Program-made: the position numbers and the translations under genes
In this document: piece after piece, positions 1 to 11,975 of the stretch
Position numbering within the stretch: the first letter of the stretch is position 1
Layout of the letters: each line of letters starts with the position of its first letter
DNA from: Hanleya hanleyi
Taxonomy: Eukaryota; Mollusca; Polyplacophora; Lepidopleurida; Hanleyidae
DNA length: 64,000 nt
Reading direction: 5' to 3'
NCBI GenBank assembly: GCA_036873755.1
Contig: JAVTVY010039178.1
Coordinates: 62,001 to 126,000, forward strand
The notes under the pieces: model-generated
Seen by the model: the letters and a program-made list of their open reading frames with translations, nothing else
What the model was told of the DNA's origin: nothing
Databases searched by the model: none

Positions 1-986
1 TATGTGGATCGATGTAAAGTTTACATGTATAATTCTGCCCAAATTATGTTCATGTATACTAATTGCACTAGTCTTTCATACAAGCGTCCATGCATGCATC
101 AATCCAGAATTAGCAGTCCATCATCTTGTTATTTATCATTGCCAAACTTTAGTGGTGGAATGTTTGCATCATGCAGATGTGTGTAAACTCTGAGCATATA
201 CATGTATGCAGTGCTGTATTCTGTCATTGCATGTCTTGTGTCTGTCAGCATTTATCTAGTCCTGCCACTTTCTACATGTACATGTAACTGTTATTCATTT
301 GTGGAGTATTATTTGCAATGTTTATTGAAAATGCTTATGTTTAAAGAAATCTACATGCACAGTACTATTTCTCCATATAATTTGGGTGAGTGAGTACGAT
401 TTAACATTTGTCGCAACAATTTTTCAGTCATCACAACGAACCAACTAGGCCCCACCCGGCCAAGTTGCAGTCCCGTTGCCTCAAAGAAGCCTGTCTTAGA
501 AGCAACATGGAATCAGACACCCCCCATCAATAGATAAAACACTGAGGACAGCTAGCTCACATTAAGACACAGCAGCAGCTTTAGAGTAATAAAGGCAAAC
601 TTATGCAATCACACCGGTAGATACCACATTATCAGGTCCCTGTTACTTCTCAGAAAAATGCATTGAAGCAAAAGAAGCTCAATTAACCCACCTCCCATCG
701 GGCACCCACCAACCATCCACCAATTTCATTTGGTGCTGCACTTGTTAAGCTTTCAAGTATGTCTATATATATGTTCTGTATCTTAGCAAATTATCATGAT
801 TATTAAGGACCAAAATTCCTGACTAGTACATGTATTTCATGCAACTCTTGAATTCAACTAATGTACAATAAGATATCTTAGTTACCAAGGTTGTATATTC
901 TGCTAGCTTCAGCTTGCGTACTATGATGATCGCGAAAAATTTGGTGTGCAGCTTGAAACCATAGCTTTTGGCCACTCAACATTGTA
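1..986. other. Non-coding, no gene recognised
   Basis: AT-rich sequence with frequent TACATGTA-type words. No reading frame looks like protein and no splice-bounded exon was seen. It is probably part of the first intron of the minus-strand ZSWIM8 gene that starts at 23157, since no other ZSWIM8 exon was found in the left part of the window; that is inference. The only recognisable repeat is the gtgagtgagt-headed fragment at 384-435. Confidence 0.5.
384..435 (+). repeat. gtgagtgagt-headed dispersed repeat, fragment
   Basis: The run gggtgagtgagt, then gatttaac, then tttcagtcat, reappears in the same order and spacing at 53134-53190. Repeats with this head are common in mollusc genomes (general knowledge, not searched here). 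Only the head matches, so the copy is short or decayed. Class not assigned; SINE-like is a guess. Confidence 0.4.
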
Positions 987-1234
987 TGTTAGGCCATTGT
1001 CACTTTATTGGTTGTTTACCATGATCTTGAGTTTTTAAATACACATGCTACATGTAGATGCTATAATTATATATTATGAATTATTAAATTGCAAACCAAT
1101 TGTATACGAAGTTGAAGAAAATGAGTAAGTTTTACTCATAAAAATGTAAATCCCTCATCAATTTATTACTTGCGCTCAAAATATAGACCAGGGTCAGTCA
1201 TGCTAAACAACCAATCAAGTGACAATGGCCTTAC
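987..1234. mobile_element. MITE with ~35 bp terminal inverted repeats
   Basis: The left end reads ttaggccattgtcactt...ttggttgttta at 989-1018. Its reverse complement ends the element: taaacaaccaatcaagtgac followed by aatggcctta at 1203-1232. The arms are near-perfect over about 35 bp, and the ~180 bp interior is AT-rich and non-coding. This is a typical miniature inverted-repeat element. The exact target duplication is unclear, so the superfamily is not assigned. Confidence 0.7.
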
Positions 1235-3149
1235 CAGTACGAAAATCGGGGGAGTGGGCTTAGCATATCACTAGCTGTTAAGCAGGTTGTTTGTAACAAA
1301 AATAGTTCAGTGTCGAACTTAAGATAATGGATGCATTTTCCATCACAATCGTCTGCAGATTGATAAATGCTTTCTGTGCCAATCATAATTGGCATTTGCT
1401 ATTGAACATGTACCGTATCAGGTTTTCCTGGAGAAATGACCCAGAGGATGGTTACACCAACAATAGAAGGCTGAAGCTCTGACAACTTGAGAATGTAATT
1501 CAGAAATGATAGCTACAAACAATGAGGTACACTAACATGGGCTGTGTATTACGCCTTATAATTCTCCCCCAGTGGAGTACACCATGTACATGTACAATCA
1601 TGAAGTGCAGCATGTTTAGGTCAGTGCATCTTCACATTTTCAAGTTAAACACTACACTAACGTTCCGTCATTTACCTTGACTTACTGAATAGGGTAAACG
1701 GTTCAAACCGGGAAACGCACGTGATGTCATATAGCCAATCAAGATAGGAGCTGGCCAACACCGTGCAGCTAGGATTTTCTTTGATGTCTGCCCGTGTGAT
1801 CTCCAAATATGGCAAGTGGTGGGTGTATTGATGTTAATTCCCTTGGAATAGCCAATCAAATTTGAATTTTAAAGAGGTCATACATTGCACTTCCCCTAAT
1901 ATGGACAACGGAATATGTATAGCCCTATGACATCACCAGACCTGTATTCTGATCAGATAATGTTTTACGTTCAGCCAAGGCAACACGTGTAGTGTTAGAC
2001 TTGGGTAAGCGAAGATGAGGTCAGTGCAGCAATCTGGGGCAGGAGAACAGAGAAATAAGGCCACAGACTGGCCAACCAGCCAGCCTGTGTGGATCAGCAC
2101 TGGTATATCCTCCAAATCAAAATCAATTACAGAATGCTTCCATACCAGGCTGGAATATTGATTTACTGCTTAAGCCACCATTTACATTTCCATGTGCTAT
2201 ATTTTACAGTGGCGAACCCTGAGAGAGAACGGCCCACATTCAATCTTTTATATGAAGAACAGCTTTCCCTTTGAGTATGCATCGCAATATATATTGTAGC
2301 GCGACAGTCTGCACCGATGGCCATCTTGAATCCAACCTCTTCAAGCATAAATGATGCAGGTCTATTTGATTATTGGCCCAAAAAATCTGAGAGACAAGCG
2401 ACACTTTCAAAGCAAGTTATGCATGTTACGATGTACCTAAACTGAACACACTAAATATATACATACAAGCCAATTTTAGCGATAAGCGACATTGCCGACA
2501 TTTCTTGTTTTGGTGCAATTCTCGACGCATTTGGAAACTATGCTCACGAAGGTTGTATTAAGGTATGTGGATAAATAGTGGTTTATTGCTTGACTGAAAC
2601 TAACATCTTGTGTGATTGACATTATGCAACTGAAAACAAATTATACATTTACACATGTAAGTGCGTAGTGGTGTCAGGACATCAGCATGCAACGTTTTGA
2701 CATGCGACTTTCCAGTGAGATACATTTCAGCACACAACATTTTGGCCGAAAGTGGTGGGGTTTGACATTTCAGCAAGTTCATAGACCAAATTATGATAAA
2801 AAGAAAGATTTTCTCTTTTATTTTTCCAAACATATAAGGCTACCAAAACTTTGCATGATTGTCCACATTGTCAAATTCAGTCAAAATTGACCAAGTGAAT
2901 CAAATGAAAAATGCATATGCATCAGGCCTTTCCTTTTTGGCTGATTTTTGGTTAAAGCACACAATCAGCCCTGTCAAAATGCAAAGCCTGATGCAGGTAA
3001 CATGAAAAAATTTAGACCTATTTATAGCACAGGTAAGTACAGGTAGGATATTCGTTACAGATTTTTCCAATAAATTTAAAAGTTTAACTTCATGCACTCA
3101 GCATGATACATATCTCTTAGTTTGATTGATTAGGAATTTGCTACATGTT
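1235..3149. other. Non-coding, no gene recognised
   Basis: AT-rich sequence without a credible exon on either strand. Short frames of 60-77 codons occur but have no family resemblance and no convincing splice borders. Probably intronic to ZSWIM8 (inference). Confidence 0.5.
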
Positions 3150-3463
3150 CAGGGCCTGATCTAGACTTTTAGTTTGGCCACCCATACACGGCGCAGAGCC
3201 GCGTCTCAAAGCCCATGGAAACTGTGGGAGTATTAAATGGTCTAAATACAGCCTGATAACTTAATATTTGGCAATGTTACTTGCATTAGTATTGGTTTAC
3301 AAGGTGTCAGCCTGTTCAAAACAGGGAATTTGATAAAAGAGAAAAAAAATATATATATATATATTTTGTTTTAGCAATTTTTTTTTTCTTCATTTGGGCG
3401 CCCGAATTCATGGCGCCCAAAACCCGTTATAACGGGCTCAAAAACAGCCTGGATCAGGCCCTG
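3150..3463. mobile_element. CAGGG-type TIR element, 314 bp, non-autonomous
   Basis: It starts CAGGGCCTGATCTAGACTTTT and ends with GGATCAGGCCCTG, giving inverted ends that match over about 13 bp. The flanks read ATGTT on the left and ATGTG on the right, an imperfect 5 bp target duplication. The interior holds small dyads (aacccgttataacggg; ggcgcc twice) and a T/A-rich run at 3346-3390. There is no coding capacity. It belongs to the same type as the elements at 3530, 8242, 29044 and 34610. Confidence 0.65.
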
Positions 3464-3529
3464 ATGTGTAAAATGGCAACAGTATGTATATCTCTGTAAA
3501 ATATTTCATATATTTTGTACATAATATAC

Positions 3530-6122
3530 CAGGGATTCATTGACGTCCGTTTTTACTACCGTTAAACGGTAGAAAAAAAATGTCAAAAACTGAATATAGA
3601 CAGCAAAAAACTCAAAAGTGTACGTTTTGGACAAGAAATACTCAATGTTTTTGACGAAAACTCAATACTGGAAATGGTGCAAATTATTTCAGTGATGTGA
3701 AAATCTGAAAATCATCGCCGATCCTTTGACAATTTGTCTTCGAACGTTTGGGGATTCCCAGTTCTAGATATAATTTCCGTCTTTCTTGCCGATTATACCT
3801 CACCATGGGCTCTCAGTTACTATCCATACTCGACGGAGGCAAAAAATACGGTTTCGGAGATTAATTTTCGGGACCGGGAATTGCCGATTCAATGACATCA
3901 CCTAATCAGAATTCGTTAGCCAATGAGCATCAAGAAATTATCGGGGCCGAGTTAAATATAGCTCCACGAGACTAGAGGTGGCGGGATTTGTTGACAGTTC
4001 CTTTGTTCTAAAGTTCGACGGCGACCATGCGATGGACGTAAAGAAGTCCGAGTTCAAGACATCATTCTGCATGACAGCTGCTACATCTTACGTGAAAATC
4101 CGCTGATGTCTGCAGGCCAAGAAAAAAAATATGTCTGTTTCCGGTTACCCGACCGAGTTTAGATAAATCGTGCGACTCTAAACATTTTATCAACGAAATC
4201 ACTACCAAGGCCGCGTTTTACGACAACAACAACAACAACCGTAAAGCGGCGCGCCCATTGACTTGTCAGCATACCGTAAAGTGTGACTGGAGCAGACCGC
4301 ATGGCATGGCGGCAGGTTGACGATCTTTTCAGGAAATAAAACCCCTACTTCTAGGTCGGGAATCGAGAAATCAGCAACCTGTTTACGCTTCAGTCGACTT
4401 GATCATGTTTACCAGCACAATTTTAAACATATTCTCCATCAACTTCGAAAGGAATCTACTGATTTTATGGCTTGAAATGACGTTTGTTAAAGCAGTGTTT
4501 AGCGGACACGGCAGCTTGCAAATGGTGTTCCGTTTTCAGCGAAATCGGCAACGACACAGTCAAAGTCGCCGTCAAAGTCTAACCGACCGCTAAAAAATCC
4601 ACAATTTCCCGGACTTGTTTTATTATGAATGCATTGAAATAAACCCCCAAGATTCAAGCAAGTAATAATTCTTCTGTTTTCGAGAAATGGCGTGTTCAAA
4701 TCGTTGTACTGTTGTACAGTCCCGACTCACGTCTCGTTTCTCAAATTGCTCGAATTACATAGGCGCTGGTACAAACCTCCATGATGTTCAAATTAATTTC
4801 CCATTTCATGTTATGTTGTATTTGTCAATTTTTTCTTCAGGCTTTTCCAGAAAATAAGTCCACTCTCCATATGGAAGGCACTGAAATTCCACATGGAATT
4901 TTGTATTTTTCACTAAAAATCCTTGAAATTCTACAGGAAAATTTCATCATTTCTGGGCGGAAATCCTTGGAATATATTGTTTTGCATATCAAGTTAATAA
5001 ATTAAAACGATACTCGTTTTGGTGGTAAACAGCAGTCAAACACATTATTGGCAATTCTTATTTCCATAATATCAGTACAATAACTGGTTTCAGCAGAACC
5101 TATTGAAATATAAAGATTTGCTGGATCCAGTAAAGATAAAAATACCAACGATATAAATTTGGAGGGTATCTCCCCCCCTTTATCTTTTGGGGGATAAGAT
5201 CTTTTGAATATCTGAAAATATGGGGGGATGTGTTTCTGGGAGAATATGTTAAAGTGGTTGGGAATGTTATACAATCAAGAATATATTTGTAGACCATTGT
5301 ATATGGGACAGGAGTACTGGACATCAAAATAAAATTTATTTCCAAAATAAATTTTTTTTTGGCCCTACCTACTCTATTTTTTTCTGGCCCGTACGAAAAC
5401 AGACATATATTTTTTTTGGCCTGATGTAAGGATTTATAGCGTCTCTTGCAAGCGTTATATGATAATTATCTTTGAATGTTTATGATAGTTTGTGATCTCT
5501 TACCGCTGTTGTTGTCTCTAAAAAGTTGAAACACGAAGTCCAAGGGAGATAACTTTGTTATATCAAATAATCAAGTTGAGAACAAAAAAGTTTGATTTCC
5601 TACAAACATTACCATGGGCTTGGAATCGATATTTTTAGCTTTGTTTATTTTTCTTCACATAGTCCTTATAGTACCAGTGGACTAGACTGGATCAACAAGG
5701 TTCTTTTCTATCAAACAATGTTTTTAATTAATGTCCCTATTTAATCTCCCCATTTTATCTGTCAAGTTAGACACTTACCCATAGAAAACTTTTTCAAATT
5801 TTATTTCGTTATTTCATTATAAAACACGTTACCAGCTTCACCTGGATGAGTTATTTATCATGTTTAATTATATTTGGATTTTACAGTGAAAATCTGTATC
5901 AGAGGTGAAGTGTGCCAGACGCATTGGACAGTTTTTGTAGCTCACCTTAGTACTACAGAAACTATTTGTTAATATCTTAATTGGTAGGGTGGTAAAAACA
6001 TTCAAAAACTCAATATCAACTTGTGGGTGGGCCGTAAAAACTTGGAAAAACTCAATTTGAGCATAAAAAGAACTCAATATTTTAATTTGGGTAGAAAAAA
6101 TTTGGACTTCTATGAATCCCTG
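3530..6122. mobile_element. CAGGGATTC element, 2.6 kb, with 5 bp target duplication
   Basis: The left end is CAGGGATTCATTGACGTCC and the right end is the inverse, ggacttctatgaatccctg. The same pentamer TATAC lies outside both ends (3525-3529 and 6123-6127). Behind the tips both subterminal regions carry repeated aaactcaat words on opposite strands. No transposase was recognised in the interior. The TIR tip CAGGGATTC is shared with the 827 bp insertion at 34610-35436. CAGGG tips are typical of hAT elements; hAT usually makes 8 bp duplications, so a short-TSD hAT clade or another superfamily is possible. Confidence 0.7.
4113..5423. repeat. Internal inverted repeat (CAGGCCAA...), possible nested element
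   Basis: caggccaagaaaaaaaatat followed by gtctgttt at 4113-4140 is inverted at 5394-5423 (aaaacagacatat...ttggcctg), about 28 bp with few mismatches. This may be a second element nested inside the 3530-6122 element, or its own internal structure. No clean target duplication was found, so the limits are approximate. Confidence 0.45.
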
Positions 6123-6142
6123 TATACATGATTGTATCTTAA

Positions 6143-6843
6143 CTCATTGCCTACGGCAAGCCGTTGTGAGCGGCTCACGTCTCACGGCTTGTTGATAGCC
6201 TTATCTAAACACACCTGTGATTGGTTGTTTGACCGAAAAATTGACCAATTGAGGCTTCCGTGACACATGAATCACTGGTAGCAGACATTCCAGCCTCGAT
6301 TTCGAATTTATGCATGTTATGACGTCGGGAATTTCCAAATGACCTCATGTCATGTGACAATTGAGAGGGGAAACTCCAAAAAATGGCGGCTGCGGTCGTT
6401 GGGGTTGTGTTTTTGTTTACTCCTGACTAGCCAACATAAAAGTTCAAGAACGGTTTCCATCATCAGTTTTTATTTATACGAATCACCAAAGGATCAAGGA
6501 TTGTAAAAATATATAGATAGCCTCATGAAATGCGACAAATGAAAGGGGTTTTCCAAGCATGGTGTCACCATCCCGTATGAGCGACATAACTTCATAAGTT
6601 GTGCGTGTTTATTTTTTTCTCCCGACTTTAAAAAAAACAACAAACAATTCAAGAATGGTTTCCATCAAAACTTTTTATTTATATGAATCCCCAAAGCATA
6701 AGGATTGTAAAAATATATAGTTTACCCTACCTACGGTGCCTATGGAAATTTTTTAGGGCCATTATTATAACCATATGTGGAAATTAATATTTTTGCATAA
6801 TTTATTCCGGCCAGTTGTGAATATTTATTCCGTAGGCAAAGAG
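6143..6843. mobile_element. TTAA-flanked TIR element (piggyBac/Kolobok type), ~700 bp
   Basis: TTAA at 6139-6142 is followed by CTCATTGCCTACGG. The right end is CCGTAGGCAAAGAG followed by TTAA at 6844-6847. The 14 bp ends match with one difference. A TTAA target is the hallmark of piggyBac and Kolobok elements. The interior contains a diverged direct duplication of about 190 bp (6425-6520 against 6610-6722). No transposase was recognised; non-autonomous. Confidence 0.65.
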
Positions 6844-6847
6844 TTAA

Positions 6848-8129
6848 ATCATGTAATACCCTTTTGTCCAATTACAAATGACAAATGTCTCTTTGAGCTA
6901 CATATAACTGCAGACGTGGAAAAAAAGTTGCCAAAATGTTGTGAGCTGAAATGTCATACCCTCCCACTTTATGCGGAAATGTCACATATTGCACAGCAGT
7001 GAAGTTTCAAACTGACACTTTCAGGATAGAGTCTTTCTTGCAGAATGGTCAAACCAACCTTTGTTTGACCCTAACTGGCCTGGCCGTTTTGGGGTGTACC
7101 GCAGCATGGGGGGGTGTCTTCACAAAAACTGGCTGATAAATTAGTGAATAATAATCTGATATGAAATAATGCAGGAAAATAAGAATTTTTAAGAAATTTG
7201 ATGAAAACTTTGATTGCCATAATTGTTTTTTAAGCAGCGATAATGTCAGTCACATGAAGTGAAGGGTGTGACAGCAAACAAATCCAAAGATTGGTCAAAG
7301 GTCAAATTCAGGGGTTGGCCTCATTCAGAGCCAGGGATTCATGTGAGCAGGCCCGTACATGTACTGGCTGGACAATCAGCATGATACACATCTTGTCAAA
7401 TCCTTGTAGAGACTAGTAGTACATGTGCAGCTAAAGGCATGCACCATTTACACTCTGAAGAGTGCAAAGTATAGGTTAATGCAAGATAGGAGAATGTGAT
7501 GTCGGAGACTTATACATAGCATGAATCTCTTCATTGATCTGTTCAAGATAGGTGACCACCATAAATATAATTAGGCTGCTCTGAACAGATCCCAATGTTT
7601 TTTTTGTAAAATTACTTTGGATACATATGTAAAATTGTAAGCTAAACATAACTGCATATCTTCTACATGTTTCGTCTCAGACTCAGAGGTGTTATATAAT
7701 ACTTTTCATGATAACCCATCTAAGTTACCATGGTTATTCTCAAGATAACCTGTATGGGTTACGCACATTCAGAGACAAACAAAAACAAGGGTTTTAGGTA
7801 ACCCACTGGTTACTCTATGATGAGCATTCTCAGCAGAACTGTAGTGGGGAATTGACTTCCAGAAGTTATGAAACAAATCACCTAAACAAGTTATCAGATA
7901 CATTTAGCAAAAGCTCTGAGAGCTAGGTTATCAAGTGTGGTGCTTATTTGGCCACAAATTGAAAATGTGGTTGAAAAGAAATGCTGTGAATAGTTGACTA
8001 GATGGAAGATAACATGAGTTATCATCTTCTAAAGCAAACATGGCAAGAAAATTGAATTGAGCCAAAAATGTGATGCCAACATTCCATCACCAGCGTACCT
8101 AAGGTTATATCATGTCAATTTCAACAATA
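6848..8129. other. Non-coding, no gene recognised
   Basis: AT-rich. No exon was recognised on either strand. Scattered gataacc/ggttat words at 7690-7760 form weak inverted pairs, possibly a decayed element. Confidence 0.4.
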
Positions 8130-9838
8130 AATACGCTCTGCGCATCTGAAAACCCCTCGACTCTGGGCGCCAGCCATTCATAATGTATTCAATTTGAACC
8201 AAGATGTCAGGAACACCAAGCAGTCAAGTGACAAATATAGACAGGGTGCGAAATAGCCCTTTGCCTGGTTGTCCAGGGCAACCTAAATTTCCTTTGGGTA
8301 ACCAAATTCTGTCCGAATTGCAATGCAATTGGATGTGATGGTTGCCTGTGCTTGCCGATGGGCAACTAGAATTTGTTTGTCTATTTCATACCCTGATAGA
8401 GATTATCAAAAATTTTGCAATTAGAAATGGCCCCTAAAGTTTCCGCCCAATCAGAGAAACTGGTATCCATTAAATAAGTGTCTTGATGCATCCATGATGT
8501 ATACCAAATTTTACATCGAGCATTTGAACAGTATCAGAGATAGATATCAGTAATGATTTTGCATGAAGATGGCCACCCATCCTTCCCGCCACTCAGAGGA
8601 ACAGATGTGGTTATTGCAAGTCTCTTCATACATGTACATCGATGCTGTGTACCAAGTTTCGTATAGAAAACCTAAATGGTATCAAAGATATACATCACTA
8701 AAGATTCTGCATAAATTAAAGATGGCCGCCAAGATTTCCGCCCAATCAGAGAAACCAGATCGATCATTCATCGTAAGTCTCTTGATGCATCGATGGAGAA
8801 AACCAAAATTTTACATCGAGCACTTCAACGGTATCAGAGATAAAGATCATTAATGATTTCGCATAAATTAAAGATGGCCATCCGTCCTTCCTGCCACTCA
8901 GAGGAACTCTTGTGGTTATTCATTGCAAGTCTCTTGACACATCGATGCTGTATACCAAGTTTCGTATAGAACACTGGAATTGTATCAGAGATATACATGT
9001 ATCATTAAAAGATTTTGCATAAGTCAAAGATGGCCACCAAGGTTTCCGCCCAATTAGAGAAACCAGAACTGTCATTTGTCGTAAATCTCTTGATGCATCA
9101 ATGATGTATAGTAAATTTTATATCGAGCACTTCAATGGTATCAGAGATTTCACATAAATTAAAGATGGCCGCCCATCCTTCCCGCCACACAGAGGAACTG
9201 ATTTGGTTATTCATTGCAAGTCTCTTGATACACATGTACATCGATGCTGTATACCAAGTTTCGTATAGAACATTTAAATGGTAGCCTATCAGAGATATAT
9301 ATCATTTAAGATATTGCATAAATTAAAGATGGCCGTCAAAGTTTCTAGTGAATCAGGGAAACTGGTTTGGTCATTCCTCTGAAGTTTCTTGATGCATCGG
9401 TAATCTATACCAAATTTCACACTGAACAGCGAAATGGTCCCCGAGATACACAAGATTACTGGTTTCGCATAAATTAAAGATGGCCGCCAAAGTTTCCGAC
9501 CAATCGGGTCCAGATTCAAGGGGGTTCTGGGTCACGAGCATATGGATGTGCACTGCAAGTTTGGTGTTCCTAGGATAAGTCGTTCTAAAGATATCTTGAT
9601 AATGATAAAGCTGTGATGGTTTCGCATAAAATAAAGATGGCTGCCAAAGTTTCCAACCAATCGGGTCCAGATTTAATAGGGTTCTGGATCACGAGCATAT
9701 ATGGATGTGCACAGCAAGTTTGGTGTGCCTAGGGTAAGAGTTCTAAAGATATCTTGGTAACAAGACAGGTGTGACGGACAGACGGATGGACGTACATGAC
9801 GACGACAATACCCTTCGGCCAAATTCTGGCTGAGGGGT
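8130..9838 (+). repeat. Dispersed element copy 1: ~150 bp monomers with AAGATGGCCGCC core
   Basis: The element begins near tgcgcatctgaaaaccc (8138) and ends with a tail of gacgga/gacgac words and ctgaggggtaa. In between are at least eight diverged ~150 bp monomers, each starting near gcataaattaaagatggc (about 8560, 8710, 8858, 9017, 9151, 9314, 9467, 9624). Two monomer types alternate over the first part: one continues with cttcccgccactcagagg, the other with tttccgcccaatcagagaaa. That gives a roughly 295 bp dimer. The ending inverts to match the start of the fragment at 11403, so the complete element probably has TIRs of the form TTACCCCTC. Short reading frames inside it are accidental. Confidence 0.75.
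8242..8395. mobile_element. 154 bp CAGGG MITE with 5 bp target duplication (ATAGA)
   Basis: The ends are CAGGGTGCGAAATAG and CTATTTCATACCCTG (inverted, two mismatches), flanked on both sides by ATAGA. The neighbouring copy of the host repeat (9838-10436) has the uninterrupted site, caaatatacagattatc at about 9933-9949. This is a filled-site/empty-site pair that confirms an insertion. The interior contains smaller dyads (tgcctgg...ccagggca) and no coding potential. Confidence 0.8.
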
Positions 9839-10436
9839 AAATACGAAGCTGCGCATCTGAAAACCTCTCGGCTCTGGGTAGATTCATAATGTATTCAATT
9901 TGAACCAAGATGTCAGGAACACCAAGCAGTCAAATATACAGATTATCAAAAATTTTGCAATTAGAAATGACCTCCAAGGTTTCCGTCCAATCAGAAAAAC
10001 CGGTATTCATTACATAAGTTTCTTGATGCATCAATGATGTATACCAAATTTTACATCGAGCATTTGAACAGAATCAGAGATAGAGATCATTACTGATTTC
10101 GCATAAATTAAAGATGGCCGCCCATCCTTCCCGCCACTCAGAGGAACTGATGTGGTTATTCATTGATACATTGATGCTGTATACCAAGTTTCGTATAGAA
10201 CACTGAAATGGTATACATCATTAAAGATTTTGCATAAATTAAAGTTGGCCACCAAGGTTTCCGCCAAATCAGGGAAACCAGAACTGTTATTTGTCGCAAG
10301 TCTCTTGATGCATCGATGATGTATACCAAATTTTACATCGAGCACTTGAACGGTATCAGAGAACGAGATCATTAATGATTTTGCATAAATTAAAGATGGT
10401 CGCCCATCCTTACCCCCACTCAAGAGGAACTGATGC
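9839..10436 (+). repeat. Dispersed element copy 2, truncated
   Basis: It repeats the head of copy 1 (ctgcgcatctgaaaacc, tcaggaacaccaagcagtca) directly after the ctgaggggtaa end of copy 1, and continues through about four monomers (9958, 10099, 10228, 10382). It stops inside the word gaggaactgatg, where a CAGGGCTCGAA element terminus begins at 10437. Head-to-tail placement of two copies suggests tandem duplication or nested insertion. Confidence 0.7.
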
Positions 10437-10600
10437 AGGGCTCGAATTGGCGGCCTGCAAATTGCAATTTGCAGGCCAAATTTGAGGTGTTGCAGGCCAT
10501 GTGAAAATTCGCCTGCAAAAAAAAAAAAAAAAAAAATTGCAGGTCATAATTTCTGTGGCAGAAATTGTTATTATCTTCTGTTCAGTGGATATTCTGGAGA
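10437..10600 (+). mobile_element. CAGGGCTCGAA element terminus, one end only
   Basis: The sequence switches from the host repeat to CAGGGCTCGAATTGGCGGCC, followed by a small dyad, cctgcaaattgcaatttgcagg, and an A-run at 10518-10536. A matching opposite end (cgagccctg) was not found nearby. An inverse end of the same type lies far away at 51582-51604. This is a truncated or rearranged member of the CAGGG family. Confidence 0.5.
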
Positions 10601-10879
10601 TCATTTTCGTCGACGGCATGTCCAAAAGGTAGAAAACTTTTCATCTTTTTCAACACAAAATACATCGTCGTGGTCGAGTTCAGATCGATGGCAAAAGTAA
10701 ATATGTTCAGGGGAGTCTGCTCGCGCATTACTTGGAAATAGAGAACTGTTGGCTCCCTTTACTGTCCTTACGCATGCGTGCGCCGCTGTTCTAGGAATCC
10801 TATTTGTGGACAAAATGAACTGACAGATTAATTTGCCGGGCTGCCAAATAATGAAATAAATTGTGTGATGGCAAAAGTA

Positions 10880-11185
10880 TCAACTGTACGATCGTGGGGG
10901 TTTAACGACTGGCTCAAACCAGACACGGCTTACTCCAACTATAACGTATTATTTCATTAATTATTTCACGTGAGTTCGGTGTTTATTATTAAAAAAGACA
11001 CTTATTTATGTGAAGATCGCCTACAAATGTAAAACAGAGCGTCATTTATTCAGAAAAGTTTGTTGAAACGCGTAAAAACGCACCTTGTTGACAAGCTCCT
11101 CCAACGAAAACCCGGAAGGCAATCTCAACGTTAAAGATGTCAAATTGAAGGGCAACAACTCTGCTTTCACTCTTCACAGCCTTTC
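10880..11185 (+). repeat. Dispersed repeat shared with 54697-54985
   Basis: About 300 bp aligns by eye, in order and in the same orientation, with 54697-54985. Shared blocks are aaccagacacggct/aaccagacatggct, gtttatt...actaaaaaagac, gtctacaaatgtgaaacaga (here gcctacaaatgtaaaacaga), aaaacgcaccttgttgacaagct and tcaaattgaagggcaa. No protein family is apparent. The 54.7 kb copy sits inside a defined 1066 bp insertion, so this is probably a mobile-element remnant. Confidence 0.65.
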
Positions 11186-11402
11186 TCGTGTCAGGTGGTA
11201 AAAATGCCTTTATGAATTTATGACAGGTCCTTCTGTCATAAATTCATTCACCAGCACAGTTCTTAATATGTACAATACATGTACCATTCATGCCTTCAAG
11301 TACATGTGGTAGATTCATAAAATGTACAGAAACATGAATATAACATAGATACCGGTACCACCAAAGGCCTCACTTTTTTTTTTTGAAAAACCACCTGGGT
11401 TT

Positions 11403-11600
11403 TTACTCCTCGGCCAATTTTGGCCACGGGGTATTGTCGTCGTCTTGTACGTCCGTACGTGAGCGAGATAGCCGGAAAACGGTTCCACTGAAGAATTCCA
11501 AATTTGGTATGCTTATTGTCATTATACTCTGAGTGACTCTTTCTAAGTCAGTCCCCTGACTGCTGGAAGATGTGATGAAGAACAAAAAAAATAATTCAAG
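11403..11600 (-). repeat. TTACCCCTC-type element end, fragment
   Basis: ttactcctcggccaatttt followed by ggccacggggtattgtcgtcg is the inverse of the end of the 8130-9838 element. It is followed by gtacgtccgtacg and by caaatttggtatgc, a phrase also used by the arrays at 36-38 kb and 42 kb. This is one terminus of the same family; a similar end (ccccaaggtcaaatttgctt then gaggggtaa) lies at 24236-24264. Confidence 0.55.
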
Positions 11601-11689
11601 GCTGTATTAGATGAAATCCAAGGTGACACTGGCTGCACAGGATGTGAAAAGTGTTTTTATTGTTCATTTTTGTATTTCAAATACATGAG

Positions 11690-11975
11690 TAGTGTGACTA
11701 ACGTCACAGGACCTACGAAGTAGGGTGAGGAAGATGACTTGGGGGTCCAAGCGTAATGTTATAGGTCACCTAAGTAGGTCAAATTTTCATCTAATTAAGT
11801 CAGCTCAGAACTTGCTGATAATTCCATAATGCACCTTTATGCCAAAAATCAAGGTTCTAATGTCAACCGTTCTCCTTATTTTGCCGACGAATGGATTTGG
11901 ATAGACTGACTGACTCACTCACTCACTCAGTCATTACCGGACATTTGCAAATGAGGGCCTACTTGGTAGGAAAAA
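11690..11975 (+). repeat. CCTACGAAGTAGG element, subtype B
   Basis: It begins agtgtgactaacgtcacagg, acctacgaagtagggt and ends gcctacttggtaggaa. The interior shares tcagctcagaacttgctg, ctaatgtcaaccgttctcct and tattttgccgacgaa with copies at 13895-14253, 29715-30060 and 61295-61600. Subtype B carries tgacttgggggtccaagcgt instead of the subtype A block. Both tips contain the interrupted palindrome CCTAC-gaa-GTAGG. Confidence 0.7.
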
